Part shown: in pieces, positions 36,664-43,859 of the stretch
Layout: each line of letters begins with the position of its first letter
Numbering within the stretch: position 1 is the first letter of the stretch
Source of the DNA: Clostridium thermopalmarium DSM 5974
GTDB lineage: Bacteria > Bacillota > Clostridia > Clostridiales > Clostridiaceae
Reading direction: 5' to 3'
DNA: 64,000 nt
Assembly (NCBI RefSeq): GCF_002995795.1
Contig: NZ_PVXN01000065.1
Coordinates: 1 to 64,000, forward strand
Position numbers and translations under genes: made by a program
The notes under the pieces: model-generated
What the model was told of the DNA's origin: nothing
Databases searched by the model: none
The model's input: only the letters and a program-made list of their open reading frames with translations

Positions 36664-37587
36664 TTGGCAATAAGACCTCCTATTCTAAAAGCAGGAGATA
36701 CCATTGGAATAGTAACTTTAGGCAGTCCTTTAGATGCTAATATAATTAATGCCAGAATATCCACACTTAGGAGTATGGGATTTAATGTGATATTAGGCAA
36801 ATATGTATATTCATATACTGGCTATCTTGCAGGAAGTGATGAAGAAAGAGCTTCTGATCTTATGCACATGTTTTTAGACACAAGAGTAAAAGCTATCATA
36901 CCAACAAGAGGAGGCGTTGGAGTTGCTGGCATTTTACCTTATCTTGATTTTAACCTTATAAATAGAAATCCTAAAATTATTACAGGCTACAGTGATGTTA
37001 CTGTTTTACTTAATGCTTTATATCAGTTTTCAAACTTAATTACTTTTCACAGTCTTCTCCTTATAGACTTTTCAAACTCTACTGTACCTTATAACTTCAA
37101 TCAATTTTTTGCAGCTACTTCCACCATTATATCTCCAAGAAGATTAGAAAATCCTCCTGGAATTCCGCTTATAAGCAGAGTTATGGGTAATGTAACTGCT
37201 CCTATAGTTGGAGGAAATCTAACATCTCTTGTAGGAACTCTTGGAACTCCTTATGAGATTGATACTAAAGATAAGATTCTGTTCTTAGAGGATGTTCATG
37301 AACCTATTAATACAATCTATAGATATATAAATCACTTAAAACTTGCAGGAAAATTCAGGGATTGTGTAGGAATACTCATGGGTGAATGCACAGAATGTTC
37401 CCCTCAATACGGAAGGACTTATGAAGATTTGATAAATGATGTGATTGTTCCTTTAGGTAAACCTCTTATGACAAATTTAAGAACAGGCCACGGTATCTAT
37501 AAAATGGCAATACCTATTGGAGCCGTTGTAAATCTTGACACATTTAATAACACACTTACTATAATGGAACCAACGGTTAGCTTATAA
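36664..37587 (+). CDS. Muramoyltetrapeptide (LD-) carboxypeptidase, S66 family
   Basis: A 307-residue S66 peptidase, of the LdcA/MccF fold. The nucleophile region is ITGYSDVTVLLNAL, preceded by IPTRGGVGVAGILPYLD; the C-terminal Glu/His region includes LFLEDVHEP and LRTGHG. LdcA removes D-Ala from murein tetrapeptides during wall recycling; some S66 members instead inactivate microcin C-like peptides. The start is TTG after AAGAGGTGATTATCC. A small hairpin (AAAATTG/CAATTTT) follows the stop codon. Confidence 0.9.
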   Translation: MAIRPPILKAGDTIGIVTLGSPLDANIINARISTLRSMGFNVILGKYVYSYTGYLAGSDEERASDLMHMFLDTRVKAIIPTRGGVGVAGILPYLDFNLINRNPKIITGYSDVTVLLNALYQFSNLITFHSLLLIDFSNSTVPYNFNQFFAATSTIISPRRLENPPGIPLISRVMGNVTAPIVGGNLTSLVGTLGTPYEIDTKDKILFLEDVHEPINTIYRYINHLKLAGKFRDCVGILMGECTECSPQYGRTYEDLINDVIVPLGKPLMTNLRTGHGIYKMAIPIGAVVNLDTFNNTLTIMEPTVSL

Positions 37588-37620
37588 AAAAATTGTAATG
37601 CAATTTTCTTAAAAAAAAAT

Positions 37621-37900
37621 AATTAAGCAGAGCTTAATTATAATCCACCATTGCTAGCAAGCTGCAATGAACGTAATAAAACCTACGGTTCTAATTGATT
37701 AAATATTTCAACATCACTTATGGGATTTGCATTGTAGAAAGCGTTGAACAAGCATTAGATGCTCTTTATTTCTGGATTTAAAACACCGTAAGAACCTTCT
37801 ATTGTCTGAACAGTAATGAGCTTAGAAGGTTTATGGGTTTTAAAGCCAGAAATATTAGAGCTTCTTTGCGTAGTGAAGCTTTCCTAAATACAAATCTCAT
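37621..37900 (+). repeat. Palindromic repeat element, copy 1
   Basis: This fills the gap between the convergent LD-carboxypeptidase gene and the holin-like paralogue B. It has an asymmetric tail (37621-37709, starting with its own AATTAAGC/GCTTAATT hairpin) and a ~190-bp nested imperfect palindrome (37710-37900) centred on AACCTTCTA...TAGAAGG. The inverse of the element at 57.3-57.6 kb matches it over essentially its whole length. The last bases supply or abut the stop codon of paralogue B. Confidence 0.85.
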
Positions 37901-38265
37901 TTATAGCTAGCTTTTCTACTTTTAGTATTATTCCATACTTTTACTTTGTTTTTCACTTGTTCTTGCGGTATGCTACATTTTGTATTCTGACAAACATTAC
38001 TTATAGATGATACTATATCATGCATAAAATTTGAACCTCTAGATAAAAGTATTCCTGTCAAGATTATCCCTGTATATGGAATCTTAGTTGATATTCCTAT
38101 CAACTGGAGCATGTCCATACCAGTTGTAAAAGCCAATATTAAACCAACAATTAAAGTTCCTATTCTATCAAAGTTAAATCTATGCTTCTCTTGCCATACC
38201 ATTTTTAAGGTTTCCCATACAGCTTCTCCTATCATAGCTATTATTATCAGGGACATCATATTCAT
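37897..38265 (-). CDS. Small holin-like membrane protein, paralogue B
   Basis: A 122-residue paralogue of the gene at 35.9 kb, sharing GEAVWETLKMVWQ, RFNFDRIGTLIVGLIL, MDMLQLIG and LTGILLSRGSNFMHD. It has the same three hydrophobic stretches. The C-terminus is longer and basic (NKVKVWNNTKSRKASYK), and its stop codon lies at the edge of the palindromic repeat, suggesting the element modified the gene's 3' end. Function unknown. Confidence 0.68.
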   Translation of the reverse strand: MNMMSLIIIAMIGEAVWETLKMVWQEKHRFNFDRIGTLIVGLILAFTTGMDMLQLIGISTKIPYTGIILTGILLSRGSNFMHDIVSSISNVCQNTKCSIPQEQVKNKVKVWNNTKSRKASYK

Positions 38266-38429
38266 AAATATTCACCCCTGGTACCATTATATGTATTTCA
38301 TATTGCCTTGCGCCTTCTTAAAATTATTTTTGTTTTTACTTTCTCCTATCATTTTTGAACAAATTTTGTTATAAAAATCAGCTTGTTGGAAATAATTTTT
38401 AATACACTTTAATTTGGAGGTAATAAAAT

Positions 38430-38594
38430 ATGAATACAGATAAGGATATTAAGCAAATAAGTGTTTCTACTGTAATAGTTGCAACTGAACTAAATAAAGG
38501 GAGAGTTAAAGAATTAATTCAAGAACTTCAAGACCTAGATGCCATTGACAATTCTGATGCTGAAGTCATAAAAGCCGCTACAGATTACCTATAA
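38430..38594 (+). CDS. Small acidic protein, 54 residues
   Basis: ATG after TTGGAGGTAATAAA opens a 54-codon frame. The product is acidic and helical (MNTDKDIKQISVSTVIVATE, then ELIQELQDLDAIDNSDAEV). A hairpin lies ~55 bp downstream. It is too short for most gene callers. I recognise no family; the strong ribosome site and sensible amino acid composition support it. Confidence 0.55.
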   Translation: MNTDKDIKQISVSTVIVATELNKGRVKELIQELQDLDAIDNSDAEVIKAATDYL

Positions 38595-38649
38595 AAGCAT
38601 AAAATGAATGGAATCCACTAGATGCTAATGAACAAAAATTAAAGTGTAA

Positions 38650-38713
38650 GTTAGAAGTTAGATATTAAAATATTAGATTAAAAATTAAAATGCATAAATA
38701 CCTAACTTCTAAC
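38650..38713. terminator. Hairpin between convergent small genes
   Basis: GTTAGAAGTTAG and CTAACTTCTAAC arms around an A+T-rich ~40-base loop, between the plus-strand 54-residue gene and the minus-strand 44-residue gene. No long T run; a weak terminator at best. Confidence 0.4.
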
Positions 38714-38743
38714 AATCACAGACTTTAACTTGAGAAACTTTAA

Positions 38744-38878
38744 TTATTCTATTGGCTCTCCATCAAAGTTTGTATATCTTGGCGGAGTTCTTTTATATCT
38801 TTTTTGAGTATCATCCTGTGGTCTGTGACCATCAACTTTTATACTTTTTTTATGCTTTTCTCCCTTCATCTTTGCCAT
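38744..38878 (-). CDS. Small basic protein, 44 residues
   Basis: ATG after GGAGGAGCTTAAT opens a 44-codon frame for a basic, proline-containing peptide (MAKMKGEKHKKSIKVDGHRP, then KRYKRTPPRYTNFDGEPIE). Many clostridia have such short, disordered genes, some of them sporulation-related. No family is assigned. Confidence 0.6.
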   Translation of the reverse strand: MAKMKGEKHKKSIKVDGHRPQDDTQKRYKRTPPRYTNFDGEPIE

Positions 38879-38969
38879 ATTAAGCTCCTCCATAGTGTAT
38901 ATCTTTTTTATTATTTTTGATTCTCTTTCACTATTAATTTTCCCTACTAACTAACCTTTATACTTTATT

Positions 38970-39878
38970 CTATTTTTCAAAAATTAATTCTTTAACCATA
39001 AGTTCCTCTCCAAGCTTAGTGTTTTCAAAAATTTTTTTAGTTTCCTCAAGAAAATCTTCTGGATTTTGAAGAAGAGGACTAAAATGAGTAAGCCATAACT
39101 CTTTTACTTTAGCATCTTTAGCTAAACTTGCACATTCTGAAAAAAGCATATGTTTATTCTCTTTTGCCTTTTCTAAATAACTGTCATCCCCATACATGCC
39201 TTCTCCTATAAATAAGTCAGCCTCCTTTAAAAAATTAATAAGTTTCTCACTTGGTCTTAAATCAGTGCTATAGCAGAGCTTTATTCCCTTTCTTTCTTCA
39301 CCTAATACCATATCTGGAGTAAATATTTTATTTCCTTCATAAGCCTTTTCTCCTTTTTGAAGTCTATTCCAATAAACTTTAGGAATATTGTTTTTCTCTG
39401 CTTTTGCCTTATCAAATTTTCTTCCTCTCCTGACTTCAATGCTGTATGCTAGACAGTCTATGCTGTGTTCCACAGAAATTGCATTTACAATATAATCTTT
39501 AAACTTAAGATTTTTAATTTCTTCATCTATTTCAATTAGTTTTAATTCGTATGACAGTATTGGAGTTATTACTGTAAGACCTTTTACTACATCTTTTAAT
39601 CCTTTAGGCCCTATTATAGTTAAAGGTTCCTTCCTATCAGCATTACCAATGGTACTTAAAAGACCTGGTAAACCAGCTACATGATCAGCATGAAAATGAG
39701 TAATGCAAATTATATCTATAGCCTTTATACCCCATTTTAATTTTTTAAGTTGAATTTGAGTTCCCTCTCCACAGTCAATAAGAATCATGCTGCCTCTGCA
39801 GTTAATAATTAGGGATGTTAAATATCTATCAGGAAGAGGCATCATTCCTCCTGGTGCCAATAAACAAACTTTTAACAT
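38970..39878 (-). CDS. rnz: Ribonuclease Z
   Basis: A 302-residue metallo-beta-lactamase-fold nuclease that trims pre-tRNA 3' ends. The metal site ITHFHADHVAGLPGLL and downstream His/Asp residues (VEHSIDCLAYSIE, CYSTDLRPS, WLTHFSP) are present. The N-terminus (LLAPGGMMPLPDRYLTSL) is of the short RNase Z type. Both local tRNA genes encode CCA, so RNase Z would be needed only for CCA-less tRNAs elsewhere. Monocistronic. Confidence 0.88.
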   Translation of the reverse strand: MLKVCLLAPGGMMPLPDRYLTSLIINCRGSMILIDCGEGTQIQLKKLKWGIKAIDIICITHFHADHVAGLPGLLSTIGNADRKEPLTIIGPKGLKDVVKGLTVITPILSYELKLIEIDEEIKNLKFKDYIVNAISVEHSIDCLAYSIEVRRGRKFDKAKAEKNNIPKVYWNRLQKGEKAYEGNKIFTPDMVLGEERKGIKLCYSTDLRPSEKLINFLKEADLFIGEGMYGDDSYLEKAKENKHMLFSECASLAKDAKVKELWLTHFSPLLQNPEDFLEETKKIFENTKLGEELMVKELIFEK

Positions 39879-39991
39879 AATTATTACCTCATTTTTATAT
39901 TTAATTAATTATATCAAATTAATGCTTTATTAAAACACAGTTTTATTTCTTAATTTATGCAAAAAATAAATTTATATAAACTTTTTTAATT

Positions 39992-40034
39992 TAAAAATTT
40001 AGAGGAACAGATGTACAAGTCTGCTCCTCTAAAT
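39992..40034 (-). terminator. Terminator of the acidic hypothetical gene
   Basis: ATTTAGAGGAaCAGA and TCTGcTCCTCTAAAT arms just after the stop codon, with TTTTTAAATT following on the minus strand. Confidence 0.82.
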
Positions 40035-40040
40035 CATTTA

Positions 40041-40919
40041 TTACCCAATTGCATCAATATCTTTCTTATTTTTTTCTATAGATACTATTTTATCTAGAAG
40101 TATTGCTACAGTATTATTTAATACCAATATACCTTTCCCCACTTTTGTTACAGTTCCATTTATAGTTCTGAACAATTCATCCAAAGCTAAAGTATTTACT
40201 TTAAAATTTTTTCCTATTTTATTACTAAAATACTCTCTTAGCGCTTTCTCGCAATGTTGAACTCTATCTGTTTTTTCATCTTCAAGTGAAGATAGCAAGT
40301 CTACCTTTGGCAAATCTCTTGAATAAATACCTACTATCTTATGAAGTGGAATTATAGAATAATTATAGGGAGTTTGTACCCCAACCAAAAAGTTTTCCAT
40401 ACTTAAAATTCTTGCTTCCAATATTGTTCCTTGTTTTTCTGTTCCTATTTCTATATCTTTTGCTCCTAATTTTGATAGCTGTTCTAATATATGCTCTAGA
40501 GGCTTAATACAAACTTCATTTAAATATTCTGTAGAGTCTTTTGTATATTTATCCTCATTCTCTACATTTGCAGAATCCTCTATATTATCTTCTACGCTAT
40601 TATCTTTTACATTCTGTAAGTTTTGAAAATCTTGTGTTTCTTCAATTATTTCAGCTCCTTCCACTCCCTGATTAGAATGTACTCCTTCTGTCAATAAATT
40701 TCTCTCTATAAAATCCTCTCTCCAAAATTCATCCTTATTCCAATCAAAATCATTATTTGATGTTTCATCCTCAACCGCAGAAGACATATTTTCTTTTTCA
40801 TTCCATGAAAACCCATCATCCCACTTATAATTTTCATCTGTATTATAACAATCTGCTTCCCATACATTGTTATCAGAATCTGTTCTAATATCTATTTTAC
40901 AGTTATCATCATAATTCAT
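40041..40919 (-). CDS. Acidic Trp/Asn-rich protein of unknown function
   Basis: A 292-residue protein in two parts. The first ~135 residues are acidic, Asn- and Trp-rich and probably disordered, with repeated Asp-Trp units (WDDGFSWNEKE, FDWNKDEFWREDF). The rest looks folded, with two beta-rich modules (GTILEARILSMENFLVGVQ and GTVTKVGKGILVLNNTVAIL) separated by a helical part. The modules resemble short Sm-like or spore-protein beta barrels, but I do not recognise the family. GGATGTGAAATAA precedes the ATG. Confidence 0.75.
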   Translation of the reverse strand: MNYDDNCKIDIRTDSDNNVWEADCYNTDENYKWDDGFSWNEKENMSSAVEDETSNNDFDWNKDEFWREDFIERNLLTEGVHSNQGVEGAEIIEETQDFQNLQNVKDNSVEDNIEDSANVENEDKYTKDSTEYLNEVCIKPLEHILEQLSKLGAKDIEIGTEKQGTILEARILSMENFLVGVQTPYNYSIIPLHKIVGIYSRDLPKVDLLSSLEDEKTDRVQHCEKALREYFSNKIGKNFKVNTLALDELFRTINGTVTKVGKGILVLNNTVAILLDKIVSIEKNKKDIDAIG

Positions 40920-41096
40920 TTATTTCACATCCTTTTTCAACAAATTAATTATTCTATATCTTTGGTTTCTATATTCATAATATGTTTTTATATTTATATT
41001 AGTTCATAATTGTATAATGAAATGATGTGAAATTTTCTTCAATATAAAAAAATGGCTAGTGTAGAACACCTAAAAGTCCTCTATAGAAACAAAATG

Positions 41097-41147
41097 CCAT
41101 GCATAAATAGGGAAATATGTTCCCTTGTATGCATGGTTTTTATTTAT
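41097..41147. terminator. Strong hairpin, terminator of small basic gene or sRNA end
   Basis: CCATGCATA and TATGCATGG arms with inner AGGGAA/TTCCCT arms. The plus side is followed by TTTTTATTTATT and the minus side by CATTTTGTTTC. It can end the small minus-strand gene at 41.19 kb; the better T run is on the plus side, where no gene precedes it. The 40920-41096 stretch shows a TATAAT but no convincing -35. Confidence 0.6.
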
Positions 41148-41189
41148 TATAGTTTGTAAATTTTCCTTTATAACATCACCTTAGTCTTA

Positions 41190-41330
41190 TTATCTCACTC
41201 CAGATCTTTTCTTTCTTTCTTTTGGCAACAATTCTTCACCTATTTCTATATTGGCTTTACGAATCTCTTTCTGATACTTTTCATTAATCTTATTTGTAGA
41301 CTTTTTCTTACTGTTTGCTTTTTTATCCAT
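41190..41330 (-). CDS. Small lysine-rich protein, 46 residues
   Basis: ATG after AAGGAGATAATAAAT. The 46-residue product is very basic (MDKKANSKKKSTNKINEKYQ, ending KERKKRSGVR). It is followed by a strong hairpin and lies 20 bp after another small gene, with which it may form a unit. The composition could suit a nucleic-acid-binding or spore-core peptide, but no family is recognised. Confidence 0.6.
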   Translation of the reverse strand: MDKKANSKKKSTNKINEKYQKEIRKANIEIGEELLPKERKKRSGVR

Positions 41331-41350
41331 ATTTATTATCTCCTTATAAT

Positions 41351-41509
41351 TTATTTGAATTGATTTATAGGAAATCCTTTTCCAGACTTCCTCTTTTTAT
41401 CCGTATTTGGCATGCCCATGTCTTCAAAAGCTTTCATATTAACCTTGCTAAATTCTCTTGAACGTTTTTCTGATATCATATCAGTTTTACTGCTATTTTT
41501 ATTTCCCAC
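41351..41509 (-). CDS. Small basic protein, 52 residues
   Basis: GTG after AAGGAGGGGCTAAT opens a 52-codon frame (VGNKNSSKTDMISEKRSREF, then KAFEDMGMPNTDKKRKSGKG). An overlapping ATG one base upstream gives only a few codons. It precedes the 46-residue gene in the same direction. Both may be small sporulation or spore-core genes; this is inference from size, charge and pairing. Confidence 0.6.
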   Translation of the reverse strand: MGNKNSSKTDMISEKRSREFSKVNMKAFEDMGMPNTDKKRKSGKGFPINQFK

Positions 41510-41722
41510 ATTAGCCCCTCCTTATTTTCAACCCTATTTCCTTATTATTTTAACCACTTTTTTTATAATAATATATTAATTTTAATGGGAAACAATATTG
41601 ATATGCTTAATTTAGCTTAATTTTTACACAAAATATATATTTTTTTGATTTTTTATTATGTAATCTTGTCTATTTATGATATTATCTTATATGTATATAT
41701 TCTAAATAAAAGGAGTTTTGAT

Positions 41723-43048
41723 ATGAAAAGTAAAGTAAAAGATTATTTTGTAATAGGCTTTGCCTTATTTGCTATGTTCTTCGGAGCTGGGAATTTGATA
41801 TTTCCACCTACTCTTGGACGAGCAGTAGGCTCTAAATATCTTCCATCTATATTAGGATTTTTAGCTACAGGAGTAGGATTACCTTTAATGGGAATTTTAT
41901 CTTGTATAAAAAGTAATGGTGATTTTATGTCAATGGCTGGTAAAGTTGGAAAAGATTTTTCCTTAATTATTACCTCTGCATTGATACTTGCTATAGGTCC
42001 AATGCTTGCTATTCCTAGAACCGCTGCTACAACCTTTGAACTGAGCTTACAACCTTTTTTTCCTAATATGAATCCCTTCGTAGCAGTTTTATTATTTTTT
42101 TTAATTAACCTTGCTTTTGTATTGAAGCCTAATTCTATAATAGATAATATAGGTAAGTTTTTAACACCTGTTCTCTTAATAATGTTATCATTAATAATAA
42201 TAAAAGGTATAGTTTGTCCTATAGGAGAAATATATAATACTAACTATACTAATGTATTTTCTAACTCTCTTCTTGAAGGATATCAAACTATGGATGCTAT
42301 GGCTTCAGTAATTTTTGCTTCTATAATTATATCTTCTGTAAAAAGCAAAGGTTATAAAACCTCTTCAGAAATAGCACGTGTCACAGTAGCTTCTTCTATA
42401 GTAGCTGTTATAGGCTTGAGCTTTATATACGGAGGTCTTTTATATTTAGGAGCTCAAACTAATAGTATATTACCTGGAGATACTTCTAGAACAAGATTAG
42501 TTTCAGATATTTCTAAATATGTTCTTGGAAACTTTGGGACTATTGCATTATCTATATCTGTAGGTCTAGCTTGTTTAACTACCTCCATAGGATTGACTTC
42601 TACAGGAGCAGACTTTTTCACCAAACTTTCTAAGGGAAAAATTTCTTACACTGTAAATGTAGTTATTATTACAATAATCAGCATGATAATATCCCTAAAA
42701 GGTGTAGATATCATAGTCTCACTTGCTTCTCCTATTTTACAAATATTATATCCTGTAGTAATTATTTTAATTGTAATAAATCTTTTAGAGAATTTTATCA
42801 AAAATAATAAAATTATAGCTATTACTGTTTATACTGCCTTAATATTTTCAATTTTAAGTACTGTAAACTCTTTAGTGCCTAGTATTGCTTTTATAAGCAC
42901 ACTTTTAAATTCAATACCTTTAAGCAATTTAGGTTTTGCTTGGTTTATTCCTTCATTAATAGCATTCTTTATTTCCTGTATTGCTTTTGGAAACAAAGAG
43001 CACTCAATCTCTCAAAACTTAGGTCAAAATTTTAAAGAAGTATCATAA
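41723..43048 (+). CDS. brnQ: Branched-chain amino acid carrier BrnQ
   Basis: A 441-residue sodium- or proton-coupled permease with about twelve membrane helices. BrnQ cues are FALFAMFFGAGNLIFPPTLG, AIGPMLAIPRTAATTFE, EGYQTMDAMASVIFASIII and SIGLTSTGADFF. It imports Leu, Ile and Val, so the window holds two separate branched-chain uptake systems. No T-box is visible before it; the leader is short. ATG chosen after AAGGAGTTTTGAT; the longer frame extends into A+T-rich promoter DNA. Confidence 0.95.
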   Translation: MKSKVKDYFVIGFALFAMFFGAGNLIFPPTLGRAVGSKYLPSILGFLATGVGLPLMGILSCIKSNGDFMSMAGKVGKDFSLIITSALILAIGPMLAIPRTAATTFELSLQPFFPNMNPFVAVLLFFLINLAFVLKPNSIIDNIGKFLTPVLLIMLSLIIIKGIVCPIGEIYNTNYTNVFSNSLLEGYQTMDAMASVIFASIIISSVKSKGYKTSSEIARVTVASSIVAVIGLSFIYGGLLYLGAQTNSILPGDTSRTRLVSDISKYVLGNFGTIALSISVGLACLTTSIGLTSTGADFFTKLSKGKISYTVNVVIITIISMIISLKGVDIIVSLASPILQILYPVVIILIVINLLENFIKNNKIIAITVYTALIFSILSTVNSLVPSIAFISTLLNSIPLSNLGFAWFIPSLIAFFISCIAFGNKEHSISQNLGQNFKEVS

Positions 43049-43125
43049 CAATAACATTAACTTAATTATCTTTATTTTAAATTAAGATTTAAAATTAAAA
43101 ATATAATAAAATAAACTAATATTTT

Positions 43126-43162
43126 AATGGATAAGCAAATTTGCTTATCCATTTCTTTTTTT
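43126..43162 (+). terminator. brnQ terminator
   Basis: AATGGATAAGCAAA/TTTGCTTATCCATT is a perfect palindrome followed by TCTTTTTTTAAC. Confidence 0.9.
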
Positions 43163-43257
43163 AACTTTTAACAAACCTTAATGTTTATTTCAGTTTTGTA
43201 ATAATAAATACGAAATTAGCATATTTTTATATAGAAATTTGAAAGAGGTGGAATGTC

Positions 43258-43740
43258 TTGAAAAAAGGAAGTTTTATATTTTTAGCATTGATCTTAATTG
43301 TAGGCATCATTTTATCTACTAACTTTTATCTTAATAGAAAAAAACCAAACAATTACTATTATACAAATCTCTTGGCTAAAAACCTAACCTTAAATGAGGA
43401 TGTAAATGTTAGAATACTTGATACAAATTTCTATAAAACCGAATATCTTAACAATGAAGATATAGAATTAATAAAAAATTTTTTAAAAGAGCTTAGGAAA
43501 CCAAACTTTATATCTAAACCTGTATTTTTAACCCAAAAGCCCAAATATAAGATTTTTTTTGAGTTCACAAAAATTAATGAAAAATATGTTATCAATATAT
43601 ACGATAACCAATACATATCGGTTCAACCCTGGGACGGAGAATTCACAATGGATTACATAACTATGAAAAACATATCACCTCGGTATAATCTATATAGCCT
43701 AGGAAAAAATGCCTTTGTAAAGGAACCAAACTTTAAATGA
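43258..43740 (+). CDS. Secreted or membrane-anchored protein of unknown function
   Basis: A 160-residue protein with an N-terminal membrane segment (MKKGSFIFLALILIVGIIL). The extracytoplasmic part is rich in Asn, Tyr and Lys. Landmarks include LNNEDIELIKNFLKELRKP, KYKIFFEFTKINEKYVINIY and QPWDGEF. The pattern resembles short clostridial extracytoplasmic proteins such as DUF4883, but I am not sure. Translation starts at TTG after GAGGTGGAATGTC. Monocistronic, with a terminator downstream. Confidence 0.68.
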   Translation: MKKGSFIFLALILIVGIILSTNFYLNRKKPNNYYYTNLLAKNLTLNEDVNVRILDTNFYKTEYLNNEDIELIKNFLKELRKPNFISKPVFLTQKPKYKIFFEFTKINEKYVINIYDNQYISVQPWDGEFTMDYITMKNISPRYNLYSLGKNAFVKEPNFK

Positions 43741-43816
43741 AAATAACACTTTAGTGTTTAATCATTAAACTTATATTAAATTAAGTAACTAATGATTATA
43801 ATATATCATTAAAAAC

Positions 43817-43859
43817 GCAGAGAGCTAACCATTTAAAAGTTAACTCTCTACATTTTTTA
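43817..43859. terminator. Bidirectional terminator
   Basis: GCAGAGAGCTAAC and GTTAACTCTCTAC arms between convergent genes, with TTTTTT on the plus side and GTTTTTAATG on the minus side. Confidence 0.85.

Noticed and set aside
36664-37587. Microcin C self-immunity role (MccF) for the S66 peptidase
   Set aside because: No microcin biosynthesis genes nearby; a wall-recycling LD-carboxypeptidase is the simpler reading.
41560-41722. A T-box or other riboswitch before brnQ
   Set aside because: The leader is short and A+T-rich, with no T-box signature or terminator hairpin.
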